Assembly: GCF_000699445.3 (NCBI RefSeq)
Contig: NC_067196.1
Location: 49,393,364-49,457,363, forward strand
Reading direction: 5' to 3'
Source of the DNA: Schistosoma haematobium
Lineage: Eukaryota; Platyhelminthes; Trematoda; Strigeidida; Schistosomatidae
DNA length: 64,000 nucleotides
The number at the start of each line of letters is the position of its first letter. Positions within the stretch are counted from its first letter, which is position 1. The translations under genes were made by a program, and so were the position numbers. The notes below the pieces were generated by a model that searched no databases, was not told the origin of the DNA, and saw only the letters and a list, made by a program, of their open reading frames with translations. Positions 24,392-36,440 of this stretch are shown here, piece after piece.

Positions 24392-25535
24392 GGCCATGGG
24401 ATTACCAAGTATTTGTCAAGCCGTGTAGAGATATTTGGAATCTCAGGGGTGCTCATAAGATAAACATAGTTTACAATTATAGAGAGCAGATGACAGATCA
24501 AAATATGTCGTACTGGTGTAGATCTGTTAACCTATAATTCAAGATTTACGGTTTCGTTCTCTCCTTTCAAATGATATATTCAAGAACTAGCTAATAACTA
24601 CTATCCTTTGCACTCGTTTAGTTTTATTTTTTTCCTCTCTTGTTGTGCTGATACGAAGTGTAGCGATTTGAATCAAGACACGTTTTCGCCTGATTTTACG
24701 CCGTCTGGGTTGGACGGTAACCACTAAAATATATAATTTATCCTGGAGAAAAATTCAAATATTGTATAGACAAGAAACAGTATATACATCATTTAACGAC
24801 CAGAGTCTTAATAACGTTCGGGACTACCTCAAGTTTCACAAATATTTTTTTACAGTTCAGTTAGCATTATTCCGATTAGTTATAACAACTTCTAAAATTT
24901 ACAGGCTGTATCGTGAAATAAAATTACTGTCGAAAATTCGAAAACCACAAGGAAATTACAGTTGACTGACTATTCTTCTGACAGTGGTGATTATTTATTG
25001 TGATGAATTTCACGACGACAGATGCTACAGAAAAGAAAAACGAACTGTATTACCGCGAATTCTCAGATATATGGACATAGGATACATTTCCACTTCCTAA
25101 AGTGCCTGACTAGCGTATTCCTAACATGAAGGCTTGAGAGTTACCTTGTATAGGGGTCCACAGGTAGATTATATTTACGTACTTTTAGTTTCTTTAATAA
25201 AAATACTTAAAATAATATCGAAACTGTGAGTCGATAGCCACAGCTGATGTGTATTAACTTAAATGTTTTCTCCTCACAACTAGTTTTTAACCTAACTCAT
25301 ACAGAAACAATGGGGTTAGTCAACTACTTTGCGTACTAACCAAATATCCTACTCAAATGAGGAGGTTCTCACTATATTAAACAAAAAGGTGTATTGCTTT
25401 CTTAACCATAAAAGATAAACATGATAAGAACTTTAAAAAGCTGTGACTCATTATCGTGGCTAAGACTTGCGGTCATCGCAAACACGTACAGATGTTAAAG
25501 TTGCAAAACCAAGTTTCTTCTAGTTACCAACACCA

Positions 25536-25582
<47 letters not shown>

Positions 25583-26204
25583 CAACTTAAAAGCGATCAT
25601 TACAATTAAAAAGGTAGTAGCTTACTTTTTAATAAATTTATATATGGAAATAAAGTAGACGAATGCTGCTAATAGAATTGTTGAAATGAAAATCGATCGT
25701 GATATATTAGGGTTTCCTTTAGTCTTGCGTTTATTTTCCCCAAAACGCAGAGAACGTCTATAAATTAAAAATTAGAGAAGGATGGATAGAGAATAAATTA
25801 TAGGATGTCACTTAAATATTTATTACTGTGAGATGTCTAGATGTAACTGATGATTAAATATACATAACTCTGAGTTCAAAAGGAAACTACAAATACACTG
25901 AACTTATTCATTACTTGCTGCTTGAACTTAATATGCTATGGGATACGCTTACAGAAAATACTAACATTAGTTGTTACTGACAGATTACTTATGAAATCAT
26001 TGGGATAAACTTAGACCTTAGGCAGGATTCAGTTTAAGACGATGGGAACTATCATAATAACTAAACATGAAAGCTGCAGATAATGGAATAGAGTTCATTT
26101 ACATTTGAGTTATACTAGATCTTTATTCTGATGAATAATTACAAAGATGACATCAACATTGTCCACGTAAACAATAAAAACAATATTTATAACAGTTGAA
26201 TTTA
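24392..26204. other. Spacer between inverted arms
   Basis: AT-rich single-copy sequence with no gene recognised; the longest ORFs are under 70 codons. Contains the (TA)22 tract at 25,537-25,580. Confidence 0.6.
25537..25580. repeat. (TA)22 microsatellite
   Basis: Uninterrupted TA dinucleotides, near the middle of the spacer between the two inverted arms. Confidence 0.95.
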
Positions 26205-26433
26205 CGAGTCGGTCAGTCAGCTATAACGTAGGACCAGGCACATATATTCATCGACCCAAGTTGCCATACCGCATTAACACAACAAGATAAACACCGAATT
26301 CATAGAAGTAGTTACTTCAATGGTAGTAATATATAAAATAAAGATTATGTATAAGGATATAATACACGAAGAGAGAAAGGTATAAAGCAATTTTAATCTC
26401 ACCGTTTAGGGGAAGACAAAGTGTGTATACATC
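26205..26433 (-). mobile_element. 5'-truncated RTE 3' end
   Basis: A diverged copy of the RTE 3' UTR in minus orientation: GTCGGTCAGTCAG, ACGTAGGACCAGGCACATAT, AAGTTGCCATACC, AACACAACAAGAT and GGGGAAGACAAAGTGTGTAT in the same order as 26,961-27,200. It ends where the right arm of the inverted duplication starts. A dead-on-arrival insertion lacking all coding sequence. Confidence 0.8.
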
Positions 26434-28522
26434 GATGCACTTTTATCTGACCATCTTTATCCCTGTTTTAGCCTACTATCTATGCTGGCTAGCGTAGTTG
26501 CTCAGGGTGATCGCTTTATGGGCTTAGGCTATATATATTTGTTTCAGCTGATGCTGTTATTGAAATACACATCCTAGCTACCGTTGTACATAATTATCGA
26601 CCTCATGTTAGAAAATAATCGAGAATGAATTTTGATTACGTATATTTCGTACACTTGCTGATCCAGACAGGCGATCAGAGAAGCGAAAAGGAGAGAGCGG
26701 ATAATGTCGTTGGAAAACTGAAAAGAGAAGCGACGTGAAGGCGAGGAAGCCAACTCGTCTTGATAATGCGTGACTCAATATTTATAGTCAGAAAACAATA
26801 AGCTACAGGCATGTGATGGGTAGGCTAAGCAGTGCACACATATACGCTCATGAAAACATTCAAGAATAATAAGTAAATAATTGACATGGTCAAAATATTG
26901 CTCCAGAAGAATAAATAAATTGATCTGTCCAGAAGCCAGAATAATCCACATGTGCTTGCTATCAGTCAGTCAGTCAGCTACAACGTAGGACCAGGCACAT
27001 ATATGCATCGGTCCAAGTTGCCATACCTCATTAACACAACAAGATGGACACCGCATTAATAAAAGTAGTTAATTCAGAGGTGGTAATATATAAAAGAAAG
27101 ATTGCTATAAGGATATAGTACAGGAAGAAAAATTAGTTCGTAGAAAGAAAGATATGAAGCGATTTTAATCTCTTAGTTTAAGGGAAGACAGAGAGTGTAT
27201 ACACCGACGCCATTTTGATCGATTCTGAGCCATGTCAACAATGGTCTCCAACCATTGGTTACGATAGTCACGCGGACCCTAACCAAGAAGTCTGCATCTA
27301 CCAACATGGCTCAGACTAGAAGTTAGTGACTTCAAGCACTGATGACACGTTTTGGTTTGGACGCCCCTAACTTTTTCCAACCATCCCGAACACCGGTTAG
27401 CATTGCACGTCGTGGTAATCGGTGTTCAGGCATACGTAGCACGTGGCGCACGCGTCTCAGTAAATGAATATTCACAATCTCATCAACCGATTTACCATCA
27501 TCCCCTAATACCCAGTGCTTAACCTCACTATTACTTACCCGGTGATCCCAGCAGATGCTGGCAATATTTCTAAGACATCTGTGATCAAATACTAGCAACT
27601 TACGAGTATCTTCTACTCTTAATGGCCATGTTTCGCTGCCGTAAATTAAGACAGAACGGACTGCCGCGCAGTATACTAGTCTTTTATTGATAGACGGATA
27701 TCTTGCCTTCGCCATAGGTGACGTAAGTTGGCAAAAGCCAAACGAGCTTTTCGAATCCGTGCTGAGATTTCGTCAGACACCAACCCATTAGGGCTGATCA
27801 GACTTCCAAGATAGGTGAAGTTGTCAACGCGTTCGACTACTTCACTCTCTGTCCTTAGTTCAGGTGTTGACGCAGACCAGTCCTGAAGCAACGACTTGCA
27901 TTTAGAGTGGGAGAAACGCATCTCAAACATCCTGGTACCGTTGCTTGTTGCTATCAAAAGACTCTGTATTTTATCAGCGTCTTCACCAAGCAGGACTGTC
28001 ATTTGTGTATTCGAAGTCGATAAGTGGACTTCCTGGAAGATCAATTCCTGAAAACCCAGTCGACGAGAACGTTACTTCCAGCAGTAGGTCTATTATTAAA
28101 TTGAACAAAAATGGAGATAATGGACAGCCTTGTTAGACACCAATTAAGATTACAAAATCAGATGATAGTTCGCCATAAGCTGACTCGACTAGTAGTATTC
28201 GAGTAAAGAGCCCTCACAAGGTCTACGTTGTTCCGCGGTACACCTTACAATGACAGACACTGCCACAATACCTCTCGATCTACAGTTAAGTGCTGCTTTT
28301 AAGTCAAGAAAGACCACCGTTGTTGGACACCGATAAGTATGTCTGTGTTCTAAAATCTGATGAATGGTAAATATGTGTGGGGTGCAGCCACGACCAGGTC
28401 TGAAGCCGGCTTGATTCTCTCGTGTTTGCAGTTCATGAGTCTTAGTTACGCGTTCGATAATTATCGAGGCTAGTATTTCCGATACTATATTAGTTAAACT
28501 AATCCCTCTTTGGTTATCGCAG
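26434..28522 (-). repeat. Right arm of ~2.09 kb inverted duplication
   Basis: Reverse complement of 22,303-24,391. The inner border (GATGCACTTTTATCTG) abuts the small RTE fragment; the outer border near 28,522 falls inside the RTE reverse transcriptase, where both copies remain alignable but diverged. Confidence 0.9.
27332..28044 (-). pseudogene. RTE reverse transcriptase, palm/thumb, split
   Basis: The same protein as at 22,778-23,491 but broken into two overlapping ORFs (28,044-27,676 and 27,715-27,332) by one A fewer in the run near 27,685. Blocks from N to C: CKSLLQDW, NFTYLGSLI, FANLRHLW, VLIYGSETW, FDHRCLRNI. It lies inside the right arm of the inverted duplication. Confidence 0.8.
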
Positions 28523-28596
28523 GAGGAGTTTGACCCTGTCTTTTATATTTGGACGATAAGTGATTGTGACAAGTCAGATGGAATAACGTCTAACTC

Positions 28597-29280
28597 CTAG
28601 ATTTTAGCTAAAATATTAGTCAACCTAATCGCTAATATCGGACCACCATTCTTAAAGACCTCTGGAGCCAATCCATCTGGACCAGCTGCCCTTCCTCGTT
28701 TCAGATTAACTATAGCCTTTTGAACTTCTGCTAGATTTGGGGTACCTACTTCAATGCTCCATCCACACTGTCTGGGAATGGGGGGTAGTTGTAGAGTAGC
28801 TGAAGGCCAGCTGAACTGTTCTCTGAAATGTTCTGCCCATCGTTCTAAACGTCTGGACTGAGAGCAGATGAGGGTGTCGTATTTTTCCGAAATAGTCTGA
28901 CTTACACTTGACTTATTAATTCCAGTTTCTACGAGTACTATGTCTGAACGTTTGACTTTCTGAAGAAGTTCAGATAGCTTCCTGTAAAATTCATCTTTCA
29001 CTTTATCTGAGCCGCAGTCGGTGTGAGCGTAGGCAGAAACGACAAAAAGTCAACGACGTGTGTCCCTATCCTTCCGAGTTCTTACGGAGCCGTTTAGCCG
29101 AACAGCACATAGACGACTGTTAACGGGGATCCACTCTAACAGTGTTTGTCCCGTACTCATACTTAGTGCTATCCCTACTCGTGCCAGTCCACAAGAGCTG
29201 TCCGTCGGGTCACCAGATACACTGAGGCTGTATCTCGTCGGCTCTCCGTGTTGCCGAGGTGAGGTCAAGTGAATGACCAC
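28597..29280 (-). pseudogene. RTE endonuclease tail and RT N-terminal region
   Basis: On the minus strand, 29,280-29,050 encodes LEWIPVNSRLCAVRL, the middle of the RTE endonuclease, and 29,001-28,597 encodes a 134-codon stretch with KDEFYRKLSELL, RRLERWAEHFREQFSWPSAT and GRAAGPDGLAPEVFKNGG, the linker and fingers of the RT. A frameshift separates the parts. This region has no counterpart in the left copy, which is truncated by the SINE pair. Confidence 0.8.
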
Positions 29281-30116
29281 ACTAAGATCCTGTGTGTTTC
29301 AGGGACACAGCATACATCAATGGTACGAGATTCTAGGGTTCTAGCCAAGGATGCCTGTTGACCGGTTTGACATAGGGTGCGTACGTTGAAGGCTCCAATG
29401 TGTAGTTCGGAGCGAGGTTTCAGTAGACCTGGGACAGGGTTTTGAGCACTAGAATCGTTGGCTATGGTGACACTTGAGGAGGAAGCCGAAAGAGGAAGTT
29501 TAGAGTGGAAAGTCGATGTAGGAGGAATAATAGGAATTGAAGAGGGAGGTTGATTGTGAATACAGTGGTCTCGAGTGCTATTAGAGGTATGAGGGTGGTT
29601 ATCACTTCCCGGTTACCCAAACCGTGGAAGGGTTCTTCTGGAGGTACCTGAAAAGGAAATTGGATTAGAGGTGGTCTTAGTGACCTTGGAACGTGACCGC
29701 AGTGCCCAAGGGACAACTGCTTGAAGTCGGTCACACAACCTTTTTATGGGTAATTTTTGTGTTAGCTCCGTACTTGTTGAGACTTTACCGCCGGAGACGG
29801 ATATCCGTGGGATAAGGCGAGGTGTGCATTTTTAGGGTCGACCTTTTCTAACCCCACCCCTCCTTTTGGGAAGGCAGCATCGCTGTCATGCTGGTTGTCC
29901 GAGGGAAACACCTTACTGCTGTCACACCTCTGTACAGTCAGCAGTACGACTTCGCCTTCGGACCTTGGGTTTGTTGCTTTCAGTCTTATCGCTCTTCAAC
30001 CGATCTGTCTGACATGGTAGGACCTTGAGGAACGGTTGTTCCAGCCGGTATAGCTCAGTTGCTTCATCACGACAGGCAAGCCCGACCACCACGTCAAGGT
30101 AACTATGGTACCAGAC

Positions 30117-30623
30117 TTATATATCCCGATGAGAATAATCAATGGTCATTGTTGGGACCTATTTATGGACTAATATTATACATGTATTTTTGTTGTATTG
30201 TTAAGCAACTAAACTATACATATTCATGTTCCTTTTACTATAAGCTTTATTTTGACCTATAGACTATTATTATACGTTTTATCGCTCTTGAGTTATGCCT
30301 AGTCTATTAATTAGTCTCTCACATTCACAGCCACTTTTTGACTAAATCTTGTACAAATGTTACTTTCTATTTTATGGTGTGATGTGGTCTGTTTGGTTTG
30401 TATATAAAGTTAGTATGTTTAAAATACATGATTCGTATTGCGGAGGCTAAGGTTTGTGTTCTGGACTCAACAGGCAGGGCCATGCGGGAAGAGGGACTGA
30501 TAAAGACTCTAGTTTGCTCGTACGAGTTTACGCGTCATTGGTCCGGTCGATAAATAATTGTTCTCTAATTGTCTGTATCATAGCGTTATATATTAATTGG
30601 ATACAAGGCCACAAGTTATAACA
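30117..30623 (+). mobile_element. Solo LTR, eroded 5' end
   Basis: Aligns with the LTR at 39,373-39,879 throughout: AATAATCAATGG, TAAGCTTTATTTTGAC, TCTTGTACAAATGTT, TATATAAA, GCGGAGGCTAAGG, GGTCCGGTCGATAAAT, and the end ACAAGTTATAACA. The first bases read TTATATATCCC instead of TGTTATGTCCC. No target-site duplication is visible: left flank CAGAC, right flank TACTT. Confidence 0.75.
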
Positions 30624-31369
30624 TACTTACATGCTTATCTTTGGGAACTACTGCCAATTGTAAACCTAAATAACTGGAATTGTAATGAATATCCGAAACG
30701 TGTACATAATTGTTGCACCAACTTTCTTTTTTAGAATTATAATTTGCTCATATCTATTTTATTCTAACGACTAAATAACTTTGCAGCTCTATAATATCTT
30801 CTGTTTAGTGATTTTGTTAAGAAGAAACTAAAAACAACTCTGGGCTTGAAAATCATGTAAGCAGTCAGATGTATGTACCAGTCTACTTATTCCTATAAAC
30901 CGAGACTAATTAGTCATTCGATGTGCATTCTATTCAAATGAGATTTGTACAAACCATTCTTTATGGTCGTAGAAAATAGAATTGGATTGCATATCACTAT
31001 CCATACTGGTCAGTCTACTACAAAATATTTATAATTCAACGCTATTCATAAGTTAAAAGAAATTTGTCCAATGCAGTACATTTTCGTTACTTATGATTTA
31101 TTGATGACTTTACCATGAATCTTAAGAATAATAGACTTTGTGTAACAGTTGTTTCTCCAAACTCTTGTCCCATCTTGATCATTAACTTTAAAGCAATTAG
31201 TCCTTATTATAAATTTCGATAGAACAACGAGAAGACGGAGTTAATCTGAAAAATTCACTTTGTTTATCTGTTGATCTACACCGATCGATTTTCGTTTATA
31301 TACCTTATTTGATTATATTACATTTTAAAAATTCTGTTTCATAATTTTATATTAACTATTTTCTCAAGT
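30624..31369. other. Intergenic, nothing recognised
   Basis: AT-rich sequence without a long ORF or a repeat I can match elsewhere in the window. Confidence 0.5.
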
Positions 31370-34185
31370 AACTCCGCCTGTAGCTCTTCTAGGGCTACTG
31401 CCGGTCCCAAGCCCGGGTAAAGGAGGAGGGTTGGCCATGGGGTCAGCAACCCCATTCCGTAGAAAATAACCTTGCTAGAAAAACGCTATCAAGAATAAAC
31501 AATTTAAAACATTTAAATTCTGCCCTCCGAGTTGAAGGAAGAATTATGACGCCTCATGATGAAAGCCGAGATTCTTCGGAAGTCAGGAGACCGATGTTCC
31601 TACTAACAACCAGAGCAACCATTAATATAAGTATATGGAAAGTCCGGACAATGCGAGAGACCTGGAGGACCAGTCGAATAGCGACGGGAACGATGAGATA
31701 CAACTTGGCGGTTCTCGGAATTAGCGAAAACCATTGAAACCAATCTGAGCAGAAAAGGGTGGACTCGGGAGAGATGCTGCTGTACTCTAGTCACGAAGGG
31801 GAAAATGCTCTGCACGGTCAGTGAGTTTCTCCAGTGTTGTACAAATATGCGCAATATACACTTATAGGATAGGAATCTTATAGACTCAGGATCATCAAAG
31901 CATCCTTCAAAATAAGGAAGGAGGGAATTACAATGAATGTTATCAAATGTTATGCACCCACCAATGATAGCAATGAAGACGACAAAGATCAGTTCCACAA
32001 GAGGCTTCAATCATAGCGAAGTGCCCAGGAAAGGATCTGACAATCCTGATGGGAGCTCCAAACGCTAAAGTCGGAATGGACAACACCGGATATGAAGATA
32101 TCATGGGACATCATGGACTGACTGAGAGAAAAGGACGAGAATGGTGACGGGTCTACAAATTAGTGTGCATTCAACAACATGGTTATAGGTGGCAAAATAT
32201 TCCCACACAAACGAATACACAAAGCTACACGTGTCTCATCGGACCACAATACAGAGAACCAGACCTATCATATTTGCATCAGTAAAAATTCAATAAGATT
32301 GTGGAAGACGTGAGAAGCAAGAGAGGAGCTGACATAGCTTCAGATCACTACCTGGTTATTGTCAAGATGGAACTAAAGCTATAAAACCACGGGAAAAATA
32401 GACAAACGAAATTACGAAGGTTCAGTACAGCCTTCCTTCACGAAACTCAAAATCAACGGATTCAAGATAGCTCACAACAACTGGTCACAAGCCTTACAGG
32501 ATCTACTGAGAGAAGAAACTACCATGGATAATAAATGGGAAGGGGTCAAAGAAGCACTAACTTCAACATGTCAATAGGTGCTGGGCCGCAAGAAGCATCA
32601 TCGAAAGAATGGATCCTAAACGAAACCATGATCAGGATTGAAGATAAACAAGAAGACAGCAATTAACAACAGCCGGACAAGAGCAGCCGAATTCAAGGCG
32701 CAAGCTAAATACACAGAAGCAAACAATGAAGCGTAGAAGAGCATTAGAGCCGACTACCAGAAGTATGTCGAAGAGCTGGCAATGGCAGCGGAAATAGATG
32801 TAAGGGGAGGAAATATGAAACAATTATATGACACGACGATGAAACTGTCAGGGAAATATAGCATACCTAAGAGACCAGTCAAGGTCAAAGAAGGCAAACC
32901 AATCAGTGAAATTCAAGAACAGAGAAACTGATTGGTGGAACACTACGAGGAACTCTTGAATAGATCATCTCCATTGAATCCATCGGATATCGAAGCAGAA
33001 CACACAGACCTTCCTATCGCTGTCACTTCACCAACGATCAAAGAAATCAAGATGGCCGGCCATCAGACAAATCAAGAGTGGAAAAGCAGCATGACTTGAC
33101 AATATACTAGCAGAGGCACTGATGTCAGACATAGAAGTAACTGCAAACATGCTCCACGTTCTATTCAGGAAGATTTGGAAAGAAGAACAAGTACCGACAA
33201 ATTGTAAAGAATGATATCTCATCAATACATCAAAGAAAATATATCAGTGATTGCGACAACTAACTACGTAGACATCACACTACTATCAGTACCAGGAAAT
33301 GTTTTCAACAAAGTATTTTTGTAGAGAATGAAAGATTCAGTAAACTTCTAACTTCCACATCAACAGGCCGGATACCATAAGGAGCGGTCGTGCACAGACC
33401 AAATCGCAACACTACGGATCATCGTCGAACACTCAATTGAACGGAGCTCGTCACTATACATCAACTTCATTGACTATCAGGATGTATTTGACAGTGTGGA
33501 TAGGAGAACACTATGGAAATTTCTTTGACACCATGGTGTACCTGGGAAGATCGTCAATATCAAACGGAATTCATACGACGAACTACAGTGCAAAACTGTG
33601 CATGGGGGGCAGCTGACAGATGCATTCATAGCGAAGATCGGTGTCAGACAAGGTTGCTCACTCTCTCCCTTGCTTTTTCTTCTGGTAGTTGGCTGGATTA
33701 TCAATACCTCCACATCTGGGTGGAAGAACGGAATACAATGAACAGCTCGAAATCAACTAGACGACTTGAACTTCGCAGATGACCTAGCTCTTCTATTCCA
33801 TACACACCAACAAATGCAGGTCAAGGCAGACAGTTTAGCAGCATCCTCTGCATCAGTTGGTCTCAACATACACAAAGGAAAAAGCAAGATCCTCAAATTC
33901 AACACAGGATCTGATGCAGATGTAAAGGCGAGAAGTGACAGATCAAGTCAAGCGCTCCTACAACTCAAGAACATGTGGAACTCAAAACAACTCTCAACCG
34001 ATGTAAAAGTCGGAATCTTCTATACGAGCGTCAAGACAGTTCTACTGTATGGAGCTGAAGCTTGGAGAACTACCACGACCATCATTAAAAAGTTACAAGT
34101 ATTTATAAACAATTGTCTACGTAAGATACTCTATGTCCGTTGGCCGGATACCATCAGTAGCAATTTCTTGTGGAAGAGAATCACC
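31370..34185 (+). mobile_element. SR2-type RTE retrotransposon, 3'-truncated
   Basis: Begins with a GC-rich 5' UTR (CTCCGCCTGTAGCTC, GGTCCCAAGCCCGGG), then an ORF start at 31,546 with the text I recall for schistosome SR2 (MTPHDESRDSSEVRRPM). Endonuclease and RT blocks follow in shifting frames to about 34,185, where the homology stops inside the RT C-terminal domain (RWPDTISSNFLW). An internal deletion joins the RT segment KILKFNT directly to SDADVKAR. The abrupt 3' end coincides with a gag fragment on the other strand. Confidence 0.85.
31546..34185 (+). pseudogene. SR2 endonuclease-reverse transcriptase remnant
   Basis: Order of recognisable blocks: start region 31,546-31,735 (IWKVRTMRETWRTSRIATG), endonuclease core around 31,915-32,110 (NVIKCYAPTNDSNEDDKDQF, LTILMGAPNAKVGMDN), RT with QQAGYHKERSCTDQIATLR (about 33,360-33,420), FADDLALL (about 33,770-33,800) and VKTVLLYGAEAWRTTTTIIK (about 34,030-34,095). 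Intact copies encode one protein of about 1,000 residues that nicks target DNA and reverse-transcribes its own RNA. Here there are many stops and shifts, DLNAK is replaced by APNAK, and the end is lost. Confidence 0.8.
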
Positions 34186-34394
34186 AAATTAATAAGATCC
34201 AGATTACAGAGTTTATAGCCAACAGTAGTGAAGTGAGCATTACTTTTACAAACGGACTTGATATGTCCGATTCGGCCACACTTGGAGCATTTATCATAAC
34301 TAAATTCGTACAAATTGCTTAAATTAAGTTTACCACACGATACGCATTTACCGGACCTGTACTCATTTCTGTAAACTGCTTCACAGTCATCCAA
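34186..34394 (-). pseudogene. LTR-retrotransposon Gag zinc-knuckle fragment
   Basis: An 87-codon minus-strand ORF whose core reads CSKCGRIGHIKSVC, a CCHC zinc knuckle (C-x2-C-x4-H-x4-C), preceded by another C-x2-C pair (CVSCGKL). Zinc knuckles of this type bind the packaged RNA in Gag of gypsy-like elements, and similar CGxIGHIxxVC text is common in schistosome elements of this group. No capsid or pol sequence adjoins it. It overlaps the broken 3' end of the SR2 element, so it probably marks the insertion or rearrangement that truncated SR2. Confidence 0.65.
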
Positions 34395-34400
34395 TGAATT

Positions 34401-36440
34401 TTCTTATGTTTTGGCGAAAACGGGTATTATTATCAATTAAACACCTGTCCATACAACTTTGATTGTGGCTTGAATTAGGATAACTAAGTAATGTGGCTTA
34501 ATTTTTTACTTCCAGGAAGTCAGTTTCATGCATTTTTCCATATATGAAATATGAAATTCTAGCATCCTATGGGGGCATTTCGATACTCGAATGAGCGTTT
34601 TTTTCACGTCCGGTATATTAATTCATACAGTTAACTGATCACACAGTTGGATATAAAGCTGATCATTAAAATAACATTTGGCAGCTTGTTTCTTGAATTC
34701 GAGAGTAATTATTCTAGCCTGGTTATTCAAACGAGTCATTTCATTGGAAGTACACATCAGAAGGATGAATAACAACTGAGGATTGCCCACAGAATTGGAT
34801 GAAGAATGCTGGTGAGAGGCCCATGCTCCTCCATGAAGCGTAACAGGTGTAACTTTTCTCAAGTGACAGTTTTCACTTACTTTGTATTGAATTCTAAATT
34901 AATCTTTGAACTTCAATCAAACTGTAGGAGTATTGTCACATCCATTTTCATTCCATTGTTTTCTCAATATGATGAATTGTTGTTACGAACGAATTTTTTT
35001 AGTGAAATAGAATTAAGGAGAATAAAAATTTTCGAAAAATTTTTTCCCATCTACTGCCATATTTATTTTCTAATATGTTTTTGTACTATTTTTTACTTGC
35101 TGAATTCATTTTTTCAAAATTTTATTCATAGCAAACAATGTACGAGCTTTTATACTCGGGCATACCAAGAACGAATCATCCAGTATAATCAGTTAGTTCT
35201 TTTTTAGAAAATGATTGTTATTTTCTTATATATTTTGACAGTTTAAAAATCTCCATAAAATGTTCAAAAATGAAGAATATTTGAGCAAACAATTGTTTTC
35301 AATAACTTCATCATTAGGCTCCACATTTATAAGTCTATAATTATTGTGATATTTTACAAATGCCAAAATAAGGCATGTATTAAGGAATTTGACAATGTTA
35401 TATGTTAGAAATGGTGAACGTTTGCATCTGTTACGACATATATACTTCAAAGTTGTGTTATTTGCAAATTAGAAGGGTCAATTAATAAAGGTCAGAATGA
35501 TTTGGAGTAAAGTGTCCAGTCACAATCAGTAGAATAGTAATATAGCAAAAATGGAAATTAAGAAGGGACGAATCGAGCAAAGAAATTTCTTTTCAGTTGG
35601 TTCTTCATCATTGCCATACGATAAGATATATATGATTTACAATAATGAAATAATACTCATCGAGTAGATACGTTACGTAATAATTATAAATTAACATTGA
35701 GTAATTAGAAGAAAGAGGATTAATAATAAGCAAAGTAATTATTCGAAAATCAAGGTATTTCTACGTTGCATAATATATAGAAAGAGAAGGAACTATTTTT
35801 GATGAATAGTCGGTAGTATAGTAGTTATGTAAGAATCAAGAGATGAATATTCAGAATAAGTGAAATAAAAAAGGGAAGAAATAACAATTCCCATAGCTTC
35901 ACACCTCTTCAATATAAAGTAAATCTGGTTAAATGTCTCAGCCACAGAGTTAAGCCATTATTTTCTTGAGGACATCGTCGATAGCGAAATAGGCATACTA
36001 AAAAAACACATTACGAAATAGTGGCTATCCAGATAATCTCGTTGGTTAAGAAATGGATTAATTTCCTAAGGAGTAGAATTGTACATTTATGAGTGGGTAT
36101 TTGTGCATTTTATTTGGTAGCTGAGTATGCTTTCTCGTTCACTGTTGTGTTCTCGCCCAAGTAGTCATTTGAGAAGGAGCTGACGTGTAAAACGTTGTGC
36201 ATCAGTATCGGATCTCAAGAAATCCCCGTTATGACAAATTCCTTGTTGATTTCAAGTTACTTAATAATTGTTTGCAGGATTGTTGGGCGGATTTGTACGT
36301 AATATTACGTATATTTGTGGAGCAGGTTACATCTAAGAAATGTTTACTGACATTCGATGTATAAACCGAGTCTTTTGTAACGCATAATCCAACCATCATC
36401 GTTTCTGTTCTTTAAGAATAGTAGACAATTAAATCAACAA
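34401..36440. other. Intergenic, no gene recognised
   Basis: Very AT-rich. ORFs of 74-133 codons occur by chance in this composition; the longest (34,806-35,207, +) is rich in Phe and Ile with no motif. No repeat shared with the rest of the window was noticed. Confidence 0.5.

Larger units (their letters stand above)
26961..30108 (-). mobile_element. Near full-length RTE retrotransposon, inactive
   Basis: Minus-strand element reading from its 5' end near 30,108 (TTGACGTGGTGGTCGGGC, also present at 40,559 and 54,858) through an apurinic-type endonuclease remnant (about 29,280-29,050), the fingers of the RT (29,001-28,597), palm/thumb (28,044-27,332) and a 3' UTR ending in a TCAGTCAGTCAG tract. 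Frameshifts, stops and a YTND catalytic motif show it is dead. The solo LTR at 30,117 starts within 10 bp of its 5' end. Confidence 0.85.

Noticed and set aside
22303..28522. Two independent RTE insertions in opposite orientation
   Set aside because: About 520 bp of non-RTE flank is also duplicated, so the arms come from a segmental event.
30112..30628. Target-site duplication at the 30,117 LTR
   Set aside because: Flanks CAGAC and TACTT do not match, and the 5' terminus is eroded.
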